Shown: one piece after another, positions 47,199-56,112 of the stretch | Layout: every line of letters begins with the position of its first letter | How positions within the stretch are numbered: position 1 is the stretch's first letter | NCBI GenBank assembly: GCA_002070265.1 | Contig: MWCX01000023.1 | Coordinates: 98,786 to 162,785, forward strand | From: Bacteroidetes bacterium ADurb.Bin174 | GTDB lineage: Bacteria; Bacteroidota; Bacteroidia; Bacteroidales; Paludibacteraceae | DNA: 64,000 nt | Direction of reading: 5' to 3' | Translations under genes and position numbers: made by a program | Notes under the pieces: model-generated | What the model saw: the letters and a program-made list of their open reading frames with translations, nothing else | What the model was told of the DNA's origin: nothing | Database searches by the model: none

Positions 47199-47909
47199 AT
47201 GCATCTCTTTCATCAGCCTGACACATCACTCAACTATTTGCCTGAACAAGAGTCCTTGCATGCCATTAAGGTATTGCGATTGCAAGTTGGTGATGAAATT
47301 GTCATTTTAGATGGAAAGGGAACTTATCATCGGGCTAAAATCACTTTAGTGCATCCCAAAAGATGTGAATTTGAGATTGTTGAATCCACTTTTAATTTTG
47401 ATAAAAAACCGTATAATCTGCATGTAGCCATAGCACCTACAAAAAACATCGACCGCTTGGAGTGGTTTATTGAAAAAGCAGTTGAAATAGGCATTGATGA
47501 AATCACTTTGTTACGATGTCAGTTTTCTGAAAGGAAGAATGTAAACTTCGAACACTTGCAAAAAATCATCATCGCTGCTGCCAAACAGTCTGTAAGAGTC
47601 TATTTTCCGCAATTAAATCCGATCTGTACTTTTGAAGAATTTATCCGGCAAGACGACTTGCAAGCAGAATCGCAAACCAAACTTATTGCCCACTGTTATC
47701 AGGAGGAGAGGCAAATCTTAAAATCGGCGATTGCCGACAAAAAGCATGTTTTAATCTTGATTGGACCGGAGGGTGATTTCAGCAAAGAGGAAGTAGCTTT
47801 AGCTTTAGCAAATGGTTTTATTCCGGTTTCTTTGGGTAGTGCTCGTTTGCGTACGGAGACTGCCGGCGTGATGGCTTGTGCGACCGCTGCCGTCGTGTTG
47901 GGTTCTTAA
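47199..47909 (+). CDS. rsmE: 16S rRNA m3U1498 methyltransferase
   Basis: 236 residues, a SPOUT-class enzyme with N-terminal PUA-like domain (MHLFHQPDTSLNYLPEQESLHAIKVLRLQVGDEI) and the knotted SAM site. The latter is seen in AIAPTKNIDRLEWFIEKAVEIGIDEI, LIGPEGDFSKEEV near residue 185 and SLGSARLRTETAGVMACATAAV near 210. All hallmark segments are intact. Its last 92 bases overlap, convergently, the 3' end of the small Cys-rich gene on the minus strand. Confidence 0.95.
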   Translation: MHLFHQPDTSLNYLPEQESLHAIKVLRLQVGDEIVILDGKGTYHRAKITLVHPKRCEFEIVESTFNFDKKPYNLHVAIAPTKNIDRLEWFIEKAVEIGIDEITLLRCQFSERKNVNFEHLQKIIIAAAKQSVRVYFPQLNPICTFEEFIRQDDLQAESQTKLIAHCYQEERQILKSAIADKKHVLILIGPEGDFSKEEVALALANGFIPVSLGSARLRTETAGVMACATAAVVLGS

Positions 47910-48069
47910 GTGCCTGCTGCTTTTTAGTGATTTCTCTCTGGATATTGCATCCGCTCATGCAGTCGTCCATGCAGGAATTCTCTTTTGATTTGACAGTCCT
48001 AACAATGGAATAGATCGTATAGGCAACGGCGGCTATGACAATTAAGAGTACGAGTATATCTTGAAGCAT
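47818..48069 (-). CDS. Small Cys-rich membrane protein (FeoB-associated type)
   Basis: 83 residues. One helix at the N-terminus (MLQDILVLLIVIAAVAYTIYSIV) is followed by a basic stop and the cluster SCMDDCMSGC, then a basic tail rich in Lys, Arg and Pro. The first ~47 residues match the plan of FeoB-associated Cys-rich membrane proteins, though no feo gene is here. It starts 11 bp after rlmD on the same strand, which supports a real gene. The tail beyond residue ~50 is encoded opposite the rsmE 3' end and may have arisen by loss of an earlier stop. Confidence 0.6.
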   Translation of the reverse strand: MLQDILVLLIVIAAVAYTIYSIVRTVKSKENSCMDDCMSGCNIQREITKKQQALKNPTRRQRSHKPSRRQSPYANEHYPKKPE

Positions 48070-48080
48070 AGGCGTTATAA

Positions 48081-49490
48081 TCAGGAGTTTTTTTCTAACA
48101 ATACAATATTCTCGACATGGTGGGTGTGGGGAAACATATCTATCGGTTGAACTTGATTTACTTTATAAGATGGAATTAACAAGCTGATATCACGTGCCTG
48201 TGTGGCAGGGTTGCAACTGACATATACAATGCGTTGAGGAGCAGCAAAGAGTATGGTCTCGATCACTTTGTCGTGCATACCGGCTCTCGGCGGATCGGTA
48301 ATGATCACATTCGGCTTTCCGTGTTTCAGTATAAATTCTTCATTCAGCAAGTCCTTCATATCTCCTGCAAAGAACAGGGTATTTTCAATATTATTTAATG
48401 CAGCATTTACCTTCGCGTCCTCAATGGCTTCAGGGACGTATTCAATGCCTATTACTTTCCTGGCTTGATGCGCTATAAAATTAGCTATGGTGCCGGTACC
48501 GGTATATAAGTCATAAACTATTTCCTGACCGGTCAATTGTGCCATCTCTCTTGCCTTTTTATACAACTCGTATGCTTGCAGAGAATTGGTTTGGAAAAAA
48601 CTTTTAGGACCGATCTTGAATTTCAGTCCTTCCATTTCTTCGAAGATATGGTCATTGCCCTTGAACACATGAACATTCTGGTCGGTAATGCTGTCATTGG
48701 CTTTGGCATTGATGATGTATAAGAGTGAATTGATTTTGGGAAATGTATCAGCTATATGTTGCAATAACGCCACCCTCGCTTTTTTATCCTCGTGGAAAAA
48801 AACCATGATTAACATCAGTTCTCCGGTTGTGCTTGTGCGCACTATCATTGTACGCAGAAAGCCTTCCTGTTGCCGCAAGTCAAAAAACGTCAGCTTGTTC
48901 TCTATGGCATACCTTCGAATTTCATTGCGTAATTGATTGGAAATATCATCTTGCAGCCAGCATTTGTGAATATCCAATACCTTGTCAAACATTCCGGGAA
49001 TATGAAAGCCCAAACCGTTCATATTGAAATCCTTGTCGCTATTCAGTTCATGAGTGGTCAGCCATTTTCTGTTAGAAAAGGTAAATTCCAGTTTGTTGCG
49101 GTAAAATTCACTATTTGCCGACCCTATGATTGGAGATATTTCCGGCAATTCAAATTTGCCGATACGCGTTAAGTTGTCAATAACTTGTTGTTTTTTGAAC
49201 TTCAATTGCTTAGGGTAAGGTAGCATTTGCCACTTACATCCGCCGCAAGTTCCGAAGTGCTCGCAGACCGGCTCAATTCTATCTTTTGAATATTCGTGAA
49301 AATGAATGGCTCTTGCTTCTAAAAACGCACTGCGTTTTTTGGTGACTTGCAAATCGACAATATCACCCGGTATCACATGTGGAACAAATACCACTTTTTC
49401 ATTCACGCGAGCCAATGCCTTTCCTTCTGCAGCGATATCGGTTATCAATACATGTTCAAGAATGGGATGTGGTCTGGATTTACGAGCCAT
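48081..49490 (-). CDS. rlmD: 23S rRNA m5U methyltransferase (RlmD/RumA type)
   Basis: 469 residues. An N-terminal TRAM domain (LITDIAAEGKALARVNEKVVFVPHVIPGDIVDLQV) is followed by the iron-sulfur cysteines CEHFGTCGGCKW near residue 77. The SAM domain has VYDLYTGTGTIANFIA near 325 and VIGIEYVPEAIEDAKVNA. The catalytic segments IITDPPRAGMH and IVYVSCNPATQARD, with the nucleophilic Cys, close it. It methylates a uridine of 23S rRNA (E. coli U1939 or U747 type; which one is not decided by sequence alone). The small Cys-rich gene follows by 11 bp. Confidence 0.92.
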   Translation of the reverse strand: MARKSRPHPILEHVLITDIAAEGKALARVNEKVVFVPHVIPGDIVDLQVTKKRSAFLEARAIHFHEYSKDRIEPVCEHFGTCGGCKWQMLPYPKQLKFKKQQVIDNLTRIGKFELPEISPIIGSANSEFYRNKLEFTFSNRKWLTTHELNSDKDFNMNGLGFHIPGMFDKVLDIHKCWLQDDISNQLRNEIRRYAIENKLTFFDLRQQEGFLRTMIVRTSTTGELMLIMVFFHEDKKARVALLQHIADTFPKINSLLYIINAKANDSITDQNVHVFKGNDHIFEEMEGLKFKIGPKSFFQTNSLQAYELYKKAREMAQLTGQEIVYDLYTGTGTIANFIAHQARKVIGIEYVPEAIEDAKVNAALNNIENTLFFAGDMKDLLNEEFILKHGKPNVIITDPPRAGMHDKVIETILFAAPQRIVYVSCNPATQARDISLLIPSYKVNQVQPIDMFPHTHHVENIVLLEKNS

Positions 49491-49610
49491 AAGACGTCAA
49501 GTTATTTTATGTAAAAAAGACTTACAAAGAAAATCATTTTTCTTGTGATAGGCAATTGCACAGTGTGATTGATTGTTAAAGGTTTCCCAAATTTTTCAGC
49601 AAATTAAAAA

Positions 49611-49626
49611 TAAATTTGTAGATTTG
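49611..49626 (+). promoter_or_regulatory. Two overlapping-register -7 boxes before 49651
   Basis: TAAATTTG (49611-49618) is followed directly by TAGATTTG (49619-49626). Both match TAnnTTTG exactly, giving two possible start points 8 bp apart, 24 to 32 bp before the ATG. Confidence 0.55.
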
Positions 49627-49650
49627 TCGGTTATTTTTTAAGGTAGCAAT

Positions 49651-50700
49651 ATGATCATAAGATACTTGATTGTAGTACTCATTTTATTGTTGGCAGCTTT
49701 AATACTTAAAAAGTCTATGAGTTATGCACAGCCGCACATCAATCATTCTTCTCACGAAATAACAGTTTTTACCATCCCCTCTGTTAAATCGGTCGACTGG
49801 CAAAACCCGTCTGAACTGTATAAAAGTACGTTGAAGTGTTACACGAGTTCGATTTTTAAAAAAAACTATTATGTGATTGGACATATGTCGGCAATCATTA
49901 CTTCACCTATGTTGGAATCCACTGTATATGTCGGTATGACCGGGGCGTCCCAAAAGGAAAAAGTCCAACAAGTTTTAATCAATAAATTAGGATTAGGCAT
50001 ATTCGGAACTACTCTAAAGGGCAAAATGGAGCCTGTAGGCAAGATGAAAAAGACGATTTCATTTTATGCCAAGCGCGGCAAACTAGCATATATGCGTTTC
50101 CGTGTCAATGAAGAAGCAATCAGGCGGGTGATGCAATTTATCACTTATTTTCAGGAAAAAAATGAATTTGGATATGTTCCCTGCACCATGTACAACGGTG
50201 CATTAAATCCCATTTATCATTATGAAGGGGCTGCTTGCAGTTCTTTCATCATCGCACTGATGGATGCAGCCGGTATTTTACCGGAATCTGCTCCTCAAAA
50301 ATGGGCTGTTAATCTGAATCTTCCCATGCATCTCATCGGCGGAAAAATGAATGATAATAAGCGTGTTTCTTTAAAATCTATCATAAAAACAAAAGAATGG
50401 CACGACGGTTCGGGCGTAGAAGGCATAGATTACGCACATTTGGAGTTGTATGATCCTGCATTGATTTATGATTGGATACAGCAACAACGTGCTGAAGCAG
50501 GCAATACCGAGTTTATCAAAGATTCTGACGGCATTTTTGAAGGGGTATATGCTGATAAAAGTACCATAACTTTCAATAAAAATGAAGGAATTTTGCGAGA
50601 AAGACCTTCGAAGACGTTTTTTGCGAAAAACTTTTTGAATGAAAAAACAAACGGTCATTCAAAGGTTGAATTATCGGATGCGTTTGATGGACAGACATGA
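49651..50700 (+). CDS. Hypothetical membrane-anchored protein, possible circularly permuted papain-like fold
   Basis: 349 residues. I do not recognise a named family. The N-terminus MIIRYLIVVLILLLAALILKK is a membrane anchor. A His-containing strand (YYVIGHMSAIITSP, residues ~71-84) precedes a Cys-containing helix start (HYEGAACSSFIIALMDAAGIL, Cys near 197). This His-first, Cys-later order, with CSSF like the CSxL of YiiX-type proteins, suggests a permuted NlpC/P60 fold acting on cell wall or lipid in the periplasm. The C-terminal ~100 residues are unremarkable. It has its own promoter and no operon partner. The fold is an inference from motif order. Confidence 0.6.
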   Translation: MIIRYLIVVLILLLAALILKKSMSYAQPHINHSSHEITVFTIPSVKSVDWQNPSELYKSTLKCYTSSIFKKNYYVIGHMSAIITSPMLESTVYVGMTGASQKEKVQQVLINKLGLGIFGTTLKGKMEPVGKMKKTISFYAKRGKLAYMRFRVNEEAIRRVMQFITYFQEKNEFGYVPCTMYNGALNPIYHYEGAACSSFIIALMDAAGILPESAPQKWAVNLNLPMHLIGGKMNDNKRVSLKSIIKTKEWHDGSGVEGIDYAHLELYDPALIYDWIQQQRAEAGNTEFIKDSDGIFEGVYADKSTITFNKNEGILRERPSKTFFAKNFLNEKTNGHSKVELSDAFDGQT

Positions 50701-50791
50701 TTGGTTGTCAGAAAAAAACGGTATGTTAAGTCCTGATAAAGTATCAATATGATATTCGGCCAATAATTGAGTTTGAATTGAGATAATGTTA

Positions 50792-50799
50792 TATCTTTG
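50792..50799 (+). promoter_or_regulatory. Esterase promoter, -7 box
   Basis: TATCTTTG is an exact TAnnTTTG match 33 bp before ATG 50833. TTTG at 50772-50775 could be a -33 element at a short 16-bp spacing. Confidence 0.55.
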
Positions 50800-50832
50800 T
50801 GTCTTCTCTTTGAAAGTTTACTAATCATTACC

Positions 50833-53800
50833 ATGTTAATTTTCAAGATAATTATGCAACATTTTTTTTCTCAAACATTAAAATTCCACATTTTATTTTT
50901 AAGTGCATTTGCATTGTCTTTCAATCTATATGCACAAACTTTACATCAAACTATTTATATTGATTTCGGACAGGACAATCCGGGTGCGAAACGTCACATC
51001 ACTACAGTTGATAATAACGGTAATTATTGGAATAATATGGTGGCACCCAACGGATCACCTTCTACTTTAAATGCCGGATCAACCGTTAATTTAATCAATT
51101 CAGAAAACAAGACAACCCCTTATATGTTAGAACTTGCCCGTTCGATTCTATCTAATGGTGGTGATAATGGAGGATTGTTGACACCCAGTGCTGAATTGTT
51201 AGGTGATCTTGCTGTGAGTACAGCTACCGAAGATTATTTCTTTTTAAGCACTAACAAAGGTTTGTTTGTCTTTAAAAACTTACAGCCGGAAAGAGCATAT
51301 AAATTTTACATCTTTGGAACTCGTCTGGCCGCTGGTGCCCAACGAGGAATAATTTATTCATTAAGCGGAAAAAATGGCAGTCATGGATCACAATTGAACA
51401 CAGGTACAGGTGTTGGTGCAGATGGTTGTAATGGAAATAATAATGATGTATGGGCTTCTATCCCTGTTTTTCCTACTGATTCGGGTGAAATTATGTTGGA
51501 ATTGGGCAGGATGTTCAACGGTCAAATGGCTTATATCAGCGCATTAAAAATTGAAGAATACAGTGAAGTATCGTTACCGGAGGTTGAAAGGGCGTTTTTC
51601 ATCGACTTTGGAAAAAATAATAACGGATTAGATGGTGAGCGTACCATCAGATTTGATGTCAATGGTAATTATTGGAATAATGTGTATAGTAATGGTGATA
51701 ACTGGACCATAGGTGCCAGTGATGGGAGTGGTAATATTAATCTCTATGATGCTGCCGGTAACCAAACTGATTGTGGTTTGGAAATGGTTAGCGAAGTGCG
51801 TTTTAATGGAGTGCGGAATGGTGCCTTAGGTGGCAATGATTCCCCCGATGAGCCTAAAGCTGAACTTTTGGGGGATTTAGCAATTAAGACAGCAACCTTT
51901 GATTATTTGTATATTGAAAATAATGATAATCAAAGAGCAGAAATACATTTTAAAAATCTGAATCGGGAAAAACAATATGTTTTTCATGTTTTAGGTAGTA
52001 GAAAAGATGATGGGAATGAAGGTCGAGTCGGAAGGATATCAATTACAGGTGGAAATTCCATCATGGGAATTCATCAGATGGGTGGAGCCGGTATCGGTGC
52101 AAATGGTGAAAATTACAATAATAAAAACATTTTCATCTCTGACCCTATTGTTCCGGATGTAAATGGAACGATTAACCTCACCATGAGACACTGGTTAGGC
52201 TTTGCACATATCAATTGTATGAAGATTGAAGAGATAGAAGGTGAACCATTCCCTGAACTCGATTCTATTGCCATAGCAGGAGGAGATGTCATTACTACGT
52301 GTGGACAAACTATGCAACTCACAGTTCAAGTATTTCCTGAAGGGGCATTGTTACCACGTGTTGTCTGGAGGGTGAGTAATCTGGATATTGCACGCATCAC
52401 TGAAACAGGAAAATTGTGTCCTATTGCCAATGGTACCGTTACAGTTTATGCTAATGCTGACACGGGTAACGCGGAATATATGGTGGCAACCAAAGATGTC
52501 ACAATCAGTGGACAAAATATTGCCGACTATTCATTTACCGTTATGGGATCTTCTGTACCCCGGGGACAAGGTGCCGAACCCCGTGAAACAAACGGTTATG
52601 CATGGTTGTGGACTAGTTACTTAAAACAAAAATCTGAAAACAACTGGACTACAAACAACATCTCCATTGGAGGAAATACTACGACAGATGTGATGAATCG
52701 TTGGGATAGTGATTTGCTTCCATCTTGCAGTCGTTATGTGTATTATGGTTTGTCCTTGGGTAACGAAGGTATTCACGAGCGTGGTCAGTCTGCTTATGAT
52801 AGCTGGCATGATAATATGTTGCAATTGATTGCCAAAGCACGTGCTCATGGTAAAGAACCTATAGTAGGAAATAATTATCCCCGGGGTGATTTCAACGCAA
52901 CTGATTATAATTACTTAAAACAGTTGAATTTGGAAATTCATCAATGGGATGTAGCCAGTGTAAATTTGCTTGGTTCTATAGATAATGGTGCAGGAAATTG
53001 GGCCGCCGGTTATATAGCTGATAATGCGCACCCTAATACTGCCGGTCATGCTGAAATGTTTTATGCCATTGTTCCTTCGTTGCTGGATGCCATAGCAGCT
53101 GGAAAACAACAGCCGGTAAGGGATAGAGAAGGAGAGGTATATTTGTATAACAGAGGAGGTTCCGGTAAACAAATTTCTTTTGAACCGGAAAATACATTGC
53201 ATTCTTTTACCTTATCTTTTAGCTTTAAAACATCCGGAACGGGAAAAATAGCTTCTTTTGTTACTGCTGCAAATGACACTTTATCATTGGAGTTACTCGA
53301 TGATGGCAGGTTGTCCTATCAAAGCCAGACTTCTGTATCTCCCCTTAATGATGGTAATTGGCACACAGCAACACTTACGCATTATTATGCATGGGGAAAA
53401 ACGCAACTTTACATTGATGGAGCACGTATCCCGCGCATATCAATGACAGATGAACGTCTTGTTCCTGTGAAGTTTATTCTGGGTGATTTTAATGATGCTC
53501 CTGCAGTTCTTGCTCTTCGTGAACTATTCTTTTATCGGTCTGGTATGTGTGCAGAAGAAATAGCAGCTCTTGAAGAAGGAAAAATGCTGAAATCAAGCCT
53601 GGAGATTTATGCTCCCTTATACGATAATCAGGCTGCACCTTCTGAATTGGTTAATTTGGCACAAAGCCTGAATACCATACAAAGGGAAGAAAGAAGTGCA
53701 TCGGGATTAATTGATAATCCTAAGTATTTTGATGGAAAAAATATTCAGGCAGTGATGATTTGTACGTTAACCGGTCAGGAAGTTTTTTATGCTTCTACTT

Positions 53801-53901
53801 TTAGCGATTATTCTCAAAATACATTGCCTAAAGGAGCTTATCTTGCACGGGTTATAACCGATACTAATCAGATTTTTGCACATAAGATCATCATTCAATA
53901 A
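50833..53901 (+). CDS. Secreted multidomain SGNH esterase with T9SS sorting domain
   Basis: 1022 residues from ATG 50833; ATG 50854 is equally possible. A signal peptide ends at NLYAQ. Two tandem domains of about 215 residues follow, each opening with IDFG and GNYWNN (near 45 and 257), perhaps carbohydrate-binding sandwiches. A Big_2-like Ig domain lies near 475-560. The SGNH hydrolase spans ~565-745, with GSSVPRG (Ser), GGNTTT, GLSLGNEG and DNAHPNTAGH (catalytic Asp and His). A laminin-G-like domain follows (~780-915), and the last ~70 residues (MICTLTGQEV, LPKGAYLARVI) look like a type A T9SS C-terminal domain. It is probably exported to the surface to deacylate polysaccharide. Confidence 0.82.
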   Translation: MLIFKIIMQHFFSQTLKFHILFLSAFALSFNLYAQTLHQTIYIDFGQDNPGAKRHITTVDNNGNYWNNMVAPNGSPSTLNAGSTVNLINSENKTTPYMLELARSILSNGGDNGGLLTPSAELLGDLAVSTATEDYFFLSTNKGLFVFKNLQPERAYKFYIFGTRLAAGAQRGIIYSLSGKNGSHGSQLNTGTGVGADGCNGNNNDVWASIPVFPTDSGEIMLELGRMFNGQMAYISALKIEEYSEVSLPEVERAFFIDFGKNNNGLDGERTIRFDVNGNYWNNVYSNGDNWTIGASDGSGNINLYDAAGNQTDCGLEMVSEVRFNGVRNGALGGNDSPDEPKAELLGDLAIKTATFDYLYIENNDNQRAEIHFKNLNREKQYVFHVLGSRKDDGNEGRVGRISITGGNSIMGIHQMGGAGIGANGENYNNKNIFISDPIVPDVNGTINLTMRHWLGFAHINCMKIEEIEGEPFPELDSIAIAGGDVITTCGQTMQLTVQVFPEGALLPRVVWRVSNLDIARITETGKLCPIANGTVTVYANADTGNAEYMVATKDVTISGQNIADYSFTVMGSSVPRGQGAEPRETNGYAWLWTSYLKQKSENNWTTNNISIGGNTTTDVMNRWDSDLLPSCSRYVYYGLSLGNEGIHERGQSAYDSWHDNMLQLIAKARAHGKEPIVGNNYPRGDFNATDYNYLKQLNLEIHQWDVASVNLLGSIDNGAGNWAAGYIADNAHPNTAGHAEMFYAIVPSLLDAIAAGKQQPVRDREGEVYLYNRGGSGKQISFEPENTLHSFTLSFSFKTSGTGKIASFVTAANDTLSLELLDDGRLSYQSQTSVSPLNDGNWHTATLTHYYAWGKTQLYIDGARIPRISMTDERLVPVKFILGDFNDAPAVLALRELFFYRSGMCAEEIAALEEGKMLKSSLEIYAPLYDNQAAPSELVNLAQSLNTIQREERSASGLIDNPKYFDGKNIQAVMICTLTGQEVFYASTFSDYSQNTLPKGAYLARVITDTNQIFAHKIIIQ

Positions 53902-53915
53902 AATAATTATACCAT

Positions 53916-55988
53916 ATGAGTACCAAACAAGAAAAAGTAATGGGTTTACCGGAAAATGCTTCCAGAGAATTGAAGCCGGGTGAGGTGTATAAGCCTGTGA
54001 TGTCGCCGGACAAAACCTATCCGGAAGTGAATACACGCTCTGTTTCCCTAGGCTTGGTGATGGCTGTAATCTTTTCGGCTGCGGCTGCCTATTTGGGGCT
54101 GAAAGTCGGACAAGTCTTCGAAGCTGCCATTCCCATCGCAATTATTGCTGTCGGATTGTCGTCAGCCTCCCGCAGAAAAGGTGCATTGGGTGAGAATGTT
54201 ATCATTCAATCCATCGGTGCAAGTTCCGGTGTGGTGGTAGCAGGTGCTATTTTTACCTTGCCTGCATTGTATATCTTACAAGTGAAGTATCCCGAAATGA
54301 CGGTCAGCTTCATGCAGGTTTTCCTGAGTTCGTTATTAGGCGGTGTTTTAGGTATTCTGTTCTTAATCCCTTTCCGCAAGTATTTTGTCTCGGATATGCA
54401 TGGCAAATATCCTTTTCCTGAAGCTACAGCAACTACTCAGGTATTGATTTCCGGGGAAAAGGGCGGCAGTCAGGCAAAACCTTTGGTGATAGCCGGACTG
54501 ATAGGCGGATTGTATGATTTTGTGATTGCTACTTTCGGTACCTGGTCGGAGACCTTTACTTCGCGGGTTATTCCTTTTGGTACAGCCATAGCCGATAAGG
54601 CCAAGCTGGTGTTTAAGATCAATGTAGGCGCTGCCGTATTGGGACTGGGCTATATTGTCGGTTTGAAATATGCAGTCATCATCTGTGCAGGTTCGGCCTT
54701 GGTGTGGTTTGTACTGATCCCTGCATTGCCTTTCTTGAGTGAGAATTTTCTGCACATCCTGAATCCTATCTATCAGGGAGGTGGATTGGCAGACTTACCG
54801 CCTGAAAGGATTTTTACCGATTTTGCACGTCATATTGGTATTGGTGGCATTGCAATGGCAGGTATCATTGGTATCGTTAAATCCTGGGATATCATTAAAG
54901 GTGCCGTGGGTTTAGCCGGTAAAGAAATCAAAGGAAAGAATAAGGCTGTCAATGAGACGGTAATCAGAACCCAACGTGACCTTCCCATGAAAATCATTGT
55001 TATTGGGGTTATCCTTGCTTTGATAGCTACATTCCTCTTTTTTTATTTTGGTGTGGTTCATAATCTCTTGCATGCCATAGTTGGTATTTTGGTGGTTGCG
55101 GTAATCGCCTTTTTGTTTACTACCGTTGCAGCTAATGCCATCGCCATTGTGGGTACCAATCCGGTTTCAGGTATGACCCTGATGACCTTGATTTTGGCAT
55201 CGGTGATCATGGTGGCCGTGGGTTTGAAAGGCACAGCAGGCATGGTGGCAGCTTTGGTAATCGGTGGGGTAGTGTGCACTGCTTTGTCCATGGCCGGTGG
55301 GTTTATCACGGATTTGAAAATTGGTTATTGGTTAGGTAGTACGCCTGCCAAGCAGCAGTCCTGGAAGTTTCTTGGGACTTTGGTTTCTGCTGCTACTGTA
55401 GGGGGTGTGATCATTGTCCTGAACAAGACTTATGGATTTACGGGCGAAGGAGCATTGGTGGCTCCGCAAGCCAATGCCATGGCGGCAGTGATTGAACCTT
55501 TGATGTCGGGAACGGGAGCACCCTGGTTCTTGTATGCATTTGGGGCAGGCATTGCCTTGCTGCTGACTTTCTTGAAAATCCCCGCTTTGGCTTTTGCTCT
55601 GGGGATGTTTATTCCGTTGGAACTCAACCTGCCCCTGTTGGTGGGAGGAGGTATCAGTTGGTTTGTTTCTACACGCAGTAAAAATCAAGCTTTGAATACA
55701 GCCCGCAAAGATAAAGGGACTTTGCTGGCTTCCGGATTTATTGCCGGTGGTGCCCTGATGGGTGTGGTCAGTGCACTGATCAAGTTTATTCAAACCACCA
55801 TGGTTGAAAAGAAAATTGCAGCTTTGGGTGATGCAGCAAATCCCGCAATTATCAATAATATTAAGGAAAGCCATTCTTTCTTCCTGACAACATGGGAAAG
55901 CAGTGCCGGAGCACAGTGGTTGGCTATTGTCATGTACGCAGCTTTGATTGTTTATTTTGCGTGGGACGCGATGAGAGCAAAGACATAA
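53916..55988 (+). CDS. OPT family oligopeptide transporter
   Basis: 690 residues with about 14-16 membrane helices. The cytosolic N-terminus ends in YPEVNTRSVSLGLVMAVIFSAAAAYLGLKVGQVFEAAIP, the first helix pattern of OPT transporters. FPEATATTQVL near 170 is the conserved cytosolic loop, and VGTNPVSGMTLMTLI near 412 is the second signature of the prokaryotic OPT subgroup. These carriers move small peptides or metal chelates with protons. The ATG is 15 bp after the esterase stop, so co-transcription is possible. Substrate is unknown. Confidence 0.92.
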   Translation: MSTKQEKVMGLPENASRELKPGEVYKPVMSPDKTYPEVNTRSVSLGLVMAVIFSAAAAYLGLKVGQVFEAAIPIAIIAVGLSSASRRKGALGENVIIQSIGASSGVVVAGAIFTLPALYILQVKYPEMTVSFMQVFLSSLLGGVLGILFLIPFRKYFVSDMHGKYPFPEATATTQVLISGEKGGSQAKPLVIAGLIGGLYDFVIATFGTWSETFTSRVIPFGTAIADKAKLVFKINVGAAVLGLGYIVGLKYAVIICAGSALVWFVLIPALPFLSENFLHILNPIYQGGGLADLPPERIFTDFARHIGIGGIAMAGIIGIVKSWDIIKGAVGLAGKEIKGKNKAVNETVIRTQRDLPMKIIVIGVILALIATFLFFYFGVVHNLLHAIVGILVVAVIAFLFTTVAANAIAIVGTNPVSGMTLMTLILASVIMVAVGLKGTAGMVAALVIGGVVCTALSMAGGFITDLKIGYWLGSTPAKQQSWKFLGTLVSAATVGGVIIVLNKTYGFTGEGALVAPQANAMAAVIEPLMSGTGAPWFLYAFGAGIALLLTFLKIPALAFALGMFIPLELNLPLLVGGGISWFVSTRSKNQALNTARKDKGTLLASGFIAGGALMGVVSALIKFIQTTMVEKKIAALGDAANPAIINNIKESHSFFLTTWESSAGAQWLAIVMYAALIVYFAWDAMRAKT

Positions 55989-56112
55989 GTTTAAATTGCG
56001 TATTAATAGGAATTTTATCTATCGAGAAAGAATTTTCTTTGTATCTTTAGACGCTTATGAGATACTGCCTTGCATCCGAATAGAAAGTAAAATATTAATT
56101 GCTTAAAACACA

